Origin: a bacterium
GTDB taxonomy: Bacteria; Cyanobacteriota; Vampirovibrionia; Gastranaerophilales; Gastranaerophilaceae
Direction: 5' to 3'
Length of the DNA: 33,398 bases
NCBI GenBank assembly: GCA_017470815.1
Contig: JAFUXT010000022.1
Location: forward strand, 1 to 33,398
Position 1 is the stretch's first letter. Each line of letters starts with the position of its first letter. The notes beneath the pieces were generated by a model. The model had not been told where the DNA came from. It worked only from the letters and a program-made list of their open reading frames with translations, and did no database searches. Both the position numbers and the translations under genes were made by a program. This document shows positions 7,856-14,175 of the stretch, piece after piece.

Positions 7856-8902
7856 ATGAAAGTAAACGGTATCAATTCATACAGTCCTATAAATTTTCAA
7901 TCGCAAGATAGGCAGAGCGAAAGTGCGACTACGCAAACCTCTGCCCCTAGGTTTGACAAAAAGATGATTTTATACACAGGGTTAGGAACATTAGCCGCCT
8001 GTGGTGCAGTTGCACTTGTGATAAGTAATCTCCGCAGGGGTAAAGTGAATAATGTTCAAGAGCAAATCTTTACGCTAAAAAACGGGGATAAAGTTGTTGT
8101 GAATTTTTCTGACGGTAAGGTTATAAAGGCGGAGAAATCAACCCCTGACGGAAAAATTATTTATCGCAAAGAATACACCCGCAACGGTGACAAACTTACC
8201 GTACCGAAACTTACCCCAAATACAGACGGTAATTTGGAAATTTCAAGACTTTTAGTCAAAACGAAAGAATCCATCGGGCAATATTTGAACGATAAAGGCT
8301 TGATAGACAAATATTTTCGCAAAATCGGAAATATCTGGAAAAGAGTTGACGAACGACTGACAAAAGAACAAGTTCCGATGTGCAGCGCAAGAGGGATATA
8401 TTTAGATTCAGGGCAAATGATTAACCGTTTTTTACGTTCCGGAGAGTTTTATAACTATAAATCAACAGACGGAAAATTCTTTAATCTTGATGAATTTTCA
8501 CCTGAAATCCGAAAATGTCTTGAATATGACATGAAAGGCGTATATGATACAAACCGCCAAATCATTGACAGTATAGAAATGATTGATGCAAAGACTCATT
8601 CATCACACACGACACGACCAATGGTGGTTTATCGGGATGCACCGATACAATGGTTAAAAACAGCCAAAGACGGAAAACTTATCGATTTGGGTTACTGCTC
8701 AACCTCGACTGAACGAGGGGCGTCATTAGAAGGTATGCTTTCCAAAGAACCTACAATGACTTATGAAATTGAACTTGGTGAAAATGTACCGTATTGGGAT
8801 TTGACAGATACAACAGAAAAAGAAATGCTGCTGCCAAGAGGTTCCGAATTTCTTATTTTAGGTCACAACAGATTGCGCTACCTCGGACCGATTAAAAAAT
8901 AA
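7856..8902 (+). CDS. Membrane-anchored mono-ADP-ribosyltransferase toxin (R-S-E class)
   Basis: The C-terminal half matches the ADP-ribosyltransferase exoenzyme fold (C3/iota/VIP2-like), enzymes that transfer ADP-ribose from NAD to a protein. Seen in order: I-N-R-F-L-R-S-G near 190, the early helix element of the family; V-V-Y-R-D with the NAD-binding Arg260; G-Y-C-S-T-S-T with the S-T-S triad at 282-284; and T-E-K-E-M-L-L-P-R-G with the catalytic E321-x-E323 pair. L-L-P-R-G-S-E-F follows as in family members. E-x-E points to arginine as the acceptor rather than Q-x-E asparagine modification. Residues 1-36 are polar and contain P-I-N-F-Q-S, residues 38-58 are one membrane helix, and residues about 63-130 form a small beta-rich region. 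There is no cleavable signal peptide. All key residues are present, so it should be active. The target is unknown. It is the last gene of a three-gene operon; ribosome site AGGGA at 7845-7849. Confidence 0.85.
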   Translation: MKVNGINSYSPINFQSQDRQSESATTQTSAPRFDKKMILYTGLGTLAACGAVALVISNLRRGKVNNVQEQIFTLKNGDKVVVNFSDGKVIKAEKSTPDGKIIYRKEYTRNGDKLTVPKLTPNTDGNLEISRLLVKTKESIGQYLNDKGLIDKYFRKIGNIWKRVDERLTKEQVPMCSARGIYLDSGQMINRFLRSGEFYNYKSTDGKFFNLDEFSPEIRKCLEYDMKGVYDTNRQIIDSIEMIDAKTHSSHTTRPMVVYRDAPIQWLKTAKDGKLIDLGYCSTSTERGASLEGMLSKEPTMTYEIELGENVPYWDLTDTTEKEMLLPRGSEFLILGHNRLRYLGPIKK

Positions 8903-8944
8903 AGGTGTCTATATACAATCTTACAGTGAAAAAGTTTAAAACAA

Positions 8945-9087
8945 TTCCCCACCCCTTGAGGGAGGGGAAAATTTTTCCAAAAATTTATTTTTGAGAAAAA
9001 TCAGGGGCGGGGTATTTGTACTTTTTGAAATACTTAAACCCCACCTCGAAATCACAGATTTCGGTCCTCCCTCAAGGGGAGGACATT
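8945..9087. repeat. Intergenic inverted-repeat element rich in C/G runs
   Basis: Between the ends of the toxin gene and trmD lies a non-coding stretch with perfect 14-bp inverted arms, ccccttgagggagg at 8952-8965 and cctccctcaagggg at 9066-9079. Each arm also contains its own short palindrome. An inner hairpin cgaaatc-aca-gatttcg lies at about 9048-9064. The C/G runs contrast with the AT-rich surroundings. Similar C-run/G-run modules occur at 17791-17825, so it probably belongs to a dispersed repeat group. It may also act as a terminator between the two converging transcripts. Confidence 0.65.
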
Positions 9088-9146
9088 AATTACAGATAAA
9101 TTACTGTAATATCTATCGTATATAATTGCCTAAATATATTATCAGG

Positions 9147-9833
9147 TTATTTTTTATTATACTTTTCATACAAATCGGGGCGGCGGAGTTTTGTGCGTTC
9201 AATTTGCTGTTCAAGTCTAAATTTGGCAATTTCTTTGTGATTGCCGTTTAACAACACTTCCGGAACGCATAACCCTCGGTATTCTCTCGGTTTTGTGTAT
9301 TGCGGATATTCTAAAAGTCCGTCCGAAAAACTGTCTTCATGCGCCGATTCTATTTTGCCTAATGTTCCCTCAATTTTTCTGCTTACCGCATCAATCAAAC
9401 AAAGCGCAGGTAATTCGCCCCCTGTTAAAACAAAATCTCCGATAGAAATTTCTTTCGGTTTTATAATCTCTCTGATTCTTTCATCAAATCCCTCATAATG
9501 TCCGCAAAGCATAATTATTTGGTCATAATTTGCCAAATCACAGACAAGTTTTTCACATAACGGCTCGCCCTGCGGAGATAGCATTACACTTACCGAATTA
9601 TCAAGTTTATCTATACTTTCATAGGCATCTACATAAGGCTGAGGCGCTAAAACCATTCCTGCTCCGCCACCATAAGGAGTATCATCAACTTTTTTGTGTT
9701 TATCAAGCGTAAAATCACGAGGGTTAATTGCGCTGACTTCAAACACTCCGCCCTCCTGTGCGCGTTTCATAATACTGACATTACAATAATGCTCAATGAC
9801 TTCAGGAAATAATGTTAAAACATCAAATCTCAT
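9147..9833 (-). CDS. trmD: tRNA (guanine37-N1)-methyltransferase TrmD
   Basis: TrmD methylates G37 next to the anticodon using S-adenosylmethionine and prevents +1 frameshifting. The 228-residue protein is of usual length. It starts M-R-F-D-V-L-T-L-F-P-E and has the trefoil-knot SAM site L-C-G-H-Y-E-G-F-D-E-R, then S-I-G-D-F-V-L-T-G-G-E and the tail Y-R-G-L-x-V-P-E-V-L-L-x-G-x-H. Its ATG overlaps the rimM stop by 4 bases, the usual order in the operon. Confidence 0.97.
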   Translation of the reverse strand: MRFDVLTLFPEVIEHYCNVSIMKRAQEGGVFEVSAINPRDFTLDKHKKVDDTPYGGGAGMVLAPQPYVDAYESIDKLDNSVSVMLSPQGEPLCEKLVCDLANYDQIIMLCGHYEGFDERIREIIKPKEISIGDFVLTGGELPALCLIDAVSRKIEGTLGKIESAHEDSFSDGLLEYPQYTKPREYRGLCVPEVLLNGNHKEIAKFRLEQQIERTKLRRPDLYEKYNKK

Positions 9834-10345
9834 TCCAAAAGTCCCTCAATATTATTTATCATTATCTTTTTATTTTTAATATCAACATCAGGAACAATAG
9901 CCTTTACAAACGGCACAAGACAAATATGTTTGGTATTTGTTTTGACAGATAATAAATCGGTTGCGCCATTGTTTGAAACCCCTATTACAAACCCCAAGTT
10001 CTTGTCTGTTTCTTTGTCATAAATGCCCATTCCGACAAGTTCATCTATCAAAAATTCATCTTCGTCAAGATTTTCTCTTATTGTTTCTTCGTCAGTAAAC
10101 AAAAGCATACCTTTGTACGGCAAAAGGTCATTTATTGAATCAATACCTTTAAATTTTACAAGCAAAAAGTTTTTATTTGTTCGACAGGATTCTATTTCTA
10201 ACTTTTTGTATTCGTTATTATTTTTTATATAAACACAGTCTAAAGACATAAAAAACTCTTGTCGGTTTTTAGAAAACCCGACTTTTGCTTCGCCTTTTAT
10301 TCCGTGAAAATTCAAAATCTTGCCGACAGAAATGTATTTATCCAT
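9830..10345 (-). CDS. rimM: 16S rRNA processing protein RimM
   Basis: RimM binds ribosomal protein S19 and helps mature the 30S head. The 171-residue protein begins with the diagnostic Y-I-S-V-G-K-I-L-N-F-H-G-I-K-G-E-A-K-V beta-barrel segment. It continues with L-V-G-M-G-I-Y-D and the C-terminal PRC-like barrel ending L-V-P-F-V-K-A-I-V-P-D-V-D. It lies 2 bases after the zinc-ribbon gene and overlaps trmD, so the three minus-strand genes form one operon. Confidence 0.96.
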   Translation of the reverse strand: MDKYISVGKILNFHGIKGEAKVGFSKNRQEFFMSLDCVYIKNNNEYKKLEIESCRTNKNFLLVKFKGIDSINDLLPYKGMLLFTDEETIRENLDEDEFLIDELVGMGIYDKETDKNLGFVIGVSNNGATDLLSVKTNTKHICLVPFVKAIVPDVDIKNKKIMINNIEGLLE

Positions 10346-10347
10346 AA

Positions 10348-11373
10348 TTATTCTTCGGAGTCTGACTTTTTAGGTCTTCCTCTTTTCTTTTTTGGTTCTT
10401 CGTCAGCAGGTGATTCTTCCTGTGCTTTTTGGTTTTTAAATTCTTCAGGGACATCAGGTCTGTCCTGATTCCAGCGTTCCATGCCCATTTGGGCACGAAC
10501 AAGACCAATACCGACATGAACTCTCCATTCATCCATCTTTAATTGCGCTGCAATTATTTTGTGGCAACCGATTGGAGGTATCGGCAATAATGGTTCATAT
10601 AACATTTTTATTGCGTTTAACTGATCAGGAGTAATCGCGAGTTTACGTTTCGGATAAGGTAGTTTCGGAAGCATCATTTTTTGTCTGATTAAATTGATTC
10701 CGAAAAATACTTTTCTTGGTTCCAAACCGATTTTTTCACCGATTACTTCGTGCGCATCAGGGTTTGGCAGCGGAAGCATTAATTTATACAAAAGTTCAAT
10801 TTGTTCTAATTGCTCCTTGCTGACTAATAATGGTTTAGGTGCCTTATTCCTGTTATTTTGCGGACGCCTGTTGTTATTAAATCTGTTGTTCTGAGGGCGT
10901 CTGTTATTATTAAACCCGCCCTGCTGAGGTCTGTTATTGTTATATCTGTTATTGTTGTAACCACCCTGACGGTTATTGTTATAAGGTCTTTGACCGCCCT
11001 GACGATTATCTCTGCTGTAACCACCCTGATTGTAACCACCCTGACGATTGTTGTTATAGCCGCCCTGACGATTATTGTTGTAATTATTCTGGCGAGGTCT
11101 GTAATTCCCTTGATTATAACCGCCCTGATTGTTGTATTGACGGGGAGGTCTTCTGTCCTCATCACCTCCGCCTGCTGAATAACTGCTGTAAAACTGCGGA
11201 GCCGTTTCACCCTCATTTTGAGGCTGTGAATAACCCTGCTCTGCCGGTTTTTCAGCCTCAGGTGAATCAATCATCATATTTTTGTCGGGGTACAAACAGT
11301 CGGGGCAAATAACCCTTTTAGGGTTTTTTGTTTCAAACTCACGACCGCACTTAATGCACTTGTTTACATACAT
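10348..11373 (-). CDS. Zinc-ribbon, Asn/Gly/Arg-rich low-complexity protein with duplicated C-terminal module and AT-hook
   Basis: The 341-residue protein has four parts. Residues 6-26 hold a C-x2-C-x13-C-x2-C zinc ribbon. Residues about 75-178 are low-complexity tandem N-N-N-R-Q-G-G-Y and R-P-Q-N-N-R repeats, prion-like and RGG-like. Residues 184-233 and 247-297 are two diverged copies of one helical module (shared pattern Q-L-x-x-I-x-x-L-Y-x-x-x-L-P-x-P, then R-x-V/H-x-G-I-x-L-x-R). An acidic/basic tail ends with an AT-hook, R-G-R-P at 331-334. The composition suggests an RNA- or DNA-binding protein able to self-associate. As first gene before rimM-trmD it may act in ribosome or tRNA biology, but that is inference from position. 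The repeats create long antisense open frames that are not genes. Confidence 0.85.
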   Translation of the reverse strand: MYVNKCIKCGREFETKNPKRVICPDCLYPDKNMMIDSPEAEKPAEQGYSQPQNEGETAPQFYSSYSAGGGDEDRRPPRQYNNQGGYNQGNYRPRQNNYNNNRQGGYNNNRQGGYNQGGYSRDNRQGGQRPYNNNRQGGYNNNRYNNNRPQQGGFNNNRRPQNNRFNNNRRPQNNRNKAPKPLLVSKEQLEQIELLYKLMLPLPNPDAHEVIGEKIGLEPRKVFFGINLIRQKMMLPKLPYPKRKLAITPDQLNAIKMLYEPLLPIPPIGCHKIIAAQLKMDEWRVHVGIGLVRAQMGMERWNQDRPDVPEEFKNQKAQEESPADEEPKKKRGRPKKSDSEE

Positions 11374-11561
11374 AATAAAAGCCTCTTAATTAGTAAAATA
11401 AAAATCAAAATAAAATAAAATCTAAATAAAATTCCTCACAGTATAAATCAATTCAAAAATAAAATTCAACTCTGTATTATAATTGTAACATGTATTTTAC
11501 AAAATGTAAAGTCCTCCGTTTAAATTAGATTAATTATTTTAAAAATCATTTATTTATACTC

Positions 11562-11590
11562 TTTACAAAAGAAAATCAAGCATATATCAT
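11562..11590 (+). promoter_or_regulatory. Likely sigma70 promoter of the Cys-rich protein gene
   Basis: TTTACA at 11562-11567 and TATCAT at 11585-11590 with a 17-base spacer. Transcription would begin near 11597, just before AAGGAG and the start at 11614. The leader would be very short. Confidence 0.55.
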
Positions 11591-11613
11591 TATTTCAGAA
11601 AAAGGAGAACTAT

Positions 11614-12120
11614 ATGAAAAAGATTGTAATGGGTTTGTTGGTCGTATGTACCATGTTATTTATGACAAATGCTTCAATGGCTTGTGATTGCGGATGTGAT
11701 AAGGCTACAATATCCGAAAGCGTAGAATGTACCAAAGATTGCGATTGCGGTTGTCAAAACGGCGAAGAATGTAAATGCAATAAATCCTGCGACAAAGAAA
11801 AATGTGAAAAGAAAAAAGAATGTTGCAAAAAATGTCCTTGCGGATGTCAAAATGGTGAAAAATGCAAATGCAAAAAAGAATGTGATAAAGCAAAATGCGA
11901 TAAAGAGAAATCTTTGTTGGAAGAAATAAAAGATTCAACGGCTGCAGAAGAAATTTCACAATGCCCAAAATCAAAATGCTGCAAGAAATCAAAAAAATGT
12001 TGCAAAAAATTTAAAAAATTCTGTAAAAAAGCAAAATGTGCAAAAAAATGTAAAAAATCTAAACAAAAATGCAAAAAAGGATGCCCGTTAGAAGACATTG
12101 TTGAAACGGAAGAAAAATAA
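11614..12120 (+). CDS. Secreted cysteine-rich, metallothionein-like protein
   Basis: A clear signal peptide spans residues 1-23 (M-K-K-I-V, hydrophobic core, ending A-S-M-A before C-D-C-G-C). The rest has about 30 cysteines in 145 residues. It contains two tandem copies of a roughly 35-residue module with C-x-C-G-C-Q-N-G-E-x-C-K-C, then C-D-K-x-K-C. After a short cysteine-free acidic linker comes a very Lys-rich C-terminal half with C-C-K-K repeats, ending in an acidic tail. The spacing of paired cysteines resembles metal-thiolate proteins, but I see no exact metallothionein family. The lipobox is not canonical (S-M-A-C), so a soluble exported protein is more likely than a lipoprotein. Ribosome site AGGAG at 11603-11607. 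A terminator follows directly, so it is monocistronic. Confidence 0.8.
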   Translation: MKKIVMGLLVVCTMLFMTNASMACDCGCDKATISESVECTKDCDCGCQNGEECKCNKSCDKEKCEKKKECCKKCPCGCQNGEKCKCKKECDKAKCDKEKSLLEEIKDSTAAEEISQCPKSKCCKKSKKCCKKFKKFCKKAKCAKKCKKSKQKCKKGCPLEDIVETEEK

Positions 12121-12131
12121 AATATAAAACA

Positions 12132-12163
12132 AAAAGTGCCAAGTTTTTAATCTTGGCACTTTT
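12132..12163. terminator. Bidirectional intrinsic terminator between converging genes
   Basis: A perfect 12-bp stem, aaaagtgccaag at 12132-12143 and cttggcactttt at 12152-12163, encloses an 8-base loop. A-runs and T-runs flank both sides, so it can end transcripts from both strands. Confidence 0.9.
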
Positions 12164-12173
12164 ATTACAAAAT

Positions 12174-12818
12174 TTATACAACAGTTCTAATATTTTGTCC
12201 CAGCACATCTGACGCCAATCCAAAGTGTTGTGCCACTTTAAGATTTACTTCTCCTTGTTGAGAAACAACAGATTTTATCTCTCCTTTAGTTGTTTTGAGC
12301 AGTATTGTTTTTGGGAGAATACTATTTTCGGATACAAAATCTTTAGCAAGAATTTCTTCAATTTGTAATTTGCTTGATGCCCCTGTATAAACAGGTGTGC
12401 CGTCAGGTCCTTCTTTTGGCAAAAATATTTGTGATTGAGGATGCTCTTTGTTAATTTTCATAATGAGTTTTTCGGGAGTCATACTTCTCAAAATCCACTT
12501 TGCGGCAAGAATTAAAGGAAATCGACCGTTTTTATCCGGACTTGCAATCATTTGTCCTTTTACTGTGTTATCATCAACTCTGCTGTATTGATAAACCCTT
12601 TTTACACCTTGATTATCAAGAACATCCATTATTTTCCCGTCATTTGTATAAAGTTCTCTTTTCGTGCCGTTTTCAGTCAAAAATAACTGTATGGATTCGC
12701 CACGCTCGTTTGTACGACTTGCAATAACACTCCCGTCCCCGCATAATGAACGAACTCTTTCCCATCTGGAATACAATTTACCGTTAAAAAAATTGGGTAA
12801 TGCATCAATTTTAATCAT
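12174..12818 (-). CDS. Hypothetical protein, 214 residues
   Basis: No family recognised. The N-terminal half (residues 20-85) has short beta-strand-like segments with G/N/D turns (S-V-I-A-S-R-T-N-E-R-G, E-N-G-T-K-R-E-L-Y-T-N-D-G-K), like a small beta-sheet repeat. The C-terminal half is mixed and ends near V-L-G-Q-N-I-R-T-V-V. There is no signal peptide or membrane helix. An AAGGA ribosome site lies before the ATG. It is a single gene, bounded downstream by the shared terminator. Confidence 0.75.
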   Translation of the reverse strand: MIKIDALPNFFNGKLYSRWERVRSLCGDGSVIASRTNERGESIQLFLTENGTKRELYTNDGKIMDVLDNQGVKRVYQYSRVDDNTVKGQMIASPDKNGRFPLILAAKWILRSMTPEKLIMKINKEHPQSQIFLPKEGPDGTPVYTGASSKLQIEEILAKDFVSENSILPKTILLKTTKGEIKSVVSQQGEVNLKVAQHFGLASDVLGQNIRTVV

Positions 12819-12911
12819 GTTTTAATCCTTCCCTGACGGATATATCATAGCATATACAACAGGAAGTGCCAAATTTCTTGTTAAGTAAATTTAAAAAAAT
12901 TATTAACACAT

Positions 12912-12939
12912 TTGTCAAAAGACCTGAAACATGTAAAAT
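12912..12939 (+). promoter_or_regulatory. Likely sigma70 promoter of the SLH protein gene
   Basis: TTGTCA at 12912-12917 and TAAAAT at 12934-12939 with a 16-base spacer, 32 bases before the ATG and followed by a strong AAGGAGG ribosome site at 12961-12967. Confidence 0.55.
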
Positions 12940-12971
12940 ACTTTATATAGGGATAAAATTAAGGAGGGAAT

Positions 12972-14120
12972 ATGAATAAATTTTTGAAAATGGTTTTGTC
13001 GGTTGCAGTATTTTGTTTTACAATAATGCCCGCAATTGCGTATCCTGATGTGGATGAGAATTATTGGGCATATCCGCAAATCAATATGCTGACAGAAAAA
13101 GGGGTAATTATAGGTTATCCTGACGGAACATTTAAGCCTGACGCAAATGTAACAAGAGCAGAATTTGCGGCTATGGCAATTCGTGCTTTAGGTCAGGAAC
13201 ATACAAAAGTTGTTCAGCCTGTTCATTTTACAGACATCAATGAAGAACACTGGGCTTATTCTGATATTCAGAAAGCATTGTATTTTGACTTAATTTCGTG
13301 TGATAAGAACGGTGAACTTTTTAGACCTGATGATTCCGTATCAAGAGCAGAATCTTTAACTGTGGCAGTAAACGCTTTGACAACAGAAACAATCACACCT
13401 GCTAAGGCAAAAGAAGTTTTGGAAAAGAAATATATTGATTCGCATACTATCCCTGAGTGGTTTGTTATTCCTGCAGGGAAAGCGGAAATTTTAGGAATGG
13501 TAGTTGTAATGCCATCAGCCAAAAATGCTGAACTTGCGGCAGAAAGACCTGCAACAAGAGCAGAAGTTGCTGCAATTTTATTTAATATGATGGAACAGGC
13601 AAAACTTAATCCGAATGCTAAACTTGCAGAAGCAATGAGAAAGAAAACAGGCGAAGGTTTTGTTATTGAAGAAGCAACCGTTCAGGGAAGTATCGGCACT
13701 ATTCCCGAAGGTACATTTGTGCCTATCAAAATGAACAGTTATTTAAGTTCTCAAACTACTGAGGGCGGAGTTGTTTATACAGCAAGAATTCCGCAGAATT
13801 ATGTAACAAGAGAGCATTATATTCTGTTAAGGGAAAATGACAAATTACAGGGACAGGTATTGCAGGTTCAGCCGGGGAAATACTTTGTAAGAAACGGTAT
13901 TTTGGTATTGAAAAATAACATTGTAACAACAGAAAATGATCAGATAGCACCGCTTGTAGGAGTTGCTGAAATTAAAAAAGACAGAAACTGGTGGATGAAG
14001 TTTGTAAGATGGGCATTCAAAGGAGAACAACAGGAAGTTATGACAAACGGTGATGCTTACATGAAACTTTTAAAACCTGTTAAAGTTGATTTGACAAACG
14101 GTTGGATTTACACCGAATAG
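12972..14120 (+). CDS. Exported S-layer-homology (SLH) domain protein
   Basis: A signal peptide with a likely cut after A-I-A (residue 23) is followed by three SLH modules. The first has Y-P-D-V-D-E-N-Y-W-A-Y, G-Y-P-D-G-T-F-K-P and V-T-R-A-E-F-A. The second has F-T-D-I-N-E-E-H-W-A-Y, F-R-P-D-D-S and V-S-R-A-E. The third is weaker and ends P-A-T-R-A-E-V-A-A-I-L-F. SLH modules bind secondary wall polymers or peptidoglycan. The remainder (about 215-382) is beta-rich, with V-P-I-K-M-N-S-Y and a W-W-x-K-F-V-R-W patch, and I cannot assign it. In Cyanobacteria SLH domains often precede an outer-membrane porin, but this C-terminal part is too short for that barrel. It is monocistronic between its own promoter and terminator. 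Confidence 0.92.
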   Translation: MNKFLKMVLSVAVFCFTIMPAIAYPDVDENYWAYPQINMLTEKGVIIGYPDGTFKPDANVTRAEFAAMAIRALGQEHTKVVQPVHFTDINEEHWAYSDIQKALYFDLISCDKNGELFRPDDSVSRAESLTVAVNALTTETITPAKAKEVLEKKYIDSHTIPEWFVIPAGKAEILGMVVVMPSAKNAELAAERPATRAEVAAILFNMMEQAKLNPNAKLAEAMRKKTGEGFVIEEATVQGSIGTIPEGTFVPIKMNSYLSSQTTEGGVVYTARIPQNYVTREHYILLRENDKLQGQVLQVQPGKYFVRNGILVLKNNIVTTENDQIAPLVGVAEIKKDRNWWMKFVRWAFKGEQQEVMTNGDAYMKLLKPVKVDLTNGWIYTE

Positions 14121-14135
14121 TCAAATTTTACATTT

Positions 14136-14169
14136 AAAAAGGTGGTGGCTTAAACCATCACCTTTTTTT
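14136..14169. terminator. Intrinsic terminator between SLH gene and the converging 797-residue gene
   Basis: ggtggtgg at 14141-14148 pairs with ccatcacc at 14155-14162 with one G-T wobble. The stem is extended by A/T pairs, has a 6-base loop and is followed by seven T. An A-run on the other side allows use in both directions. Confidence 0.88.
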
Positions 14170-14175
14170 ATATAA

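Noticed and set aside
10824..11270. Long open frames in other frames over the Asn/Gly-rich gene
   Set aside because: Low-complexity repeats avoid stops in several frames; only the frame with the zinc ribbon, conserved module and correct operon spacing is credible.
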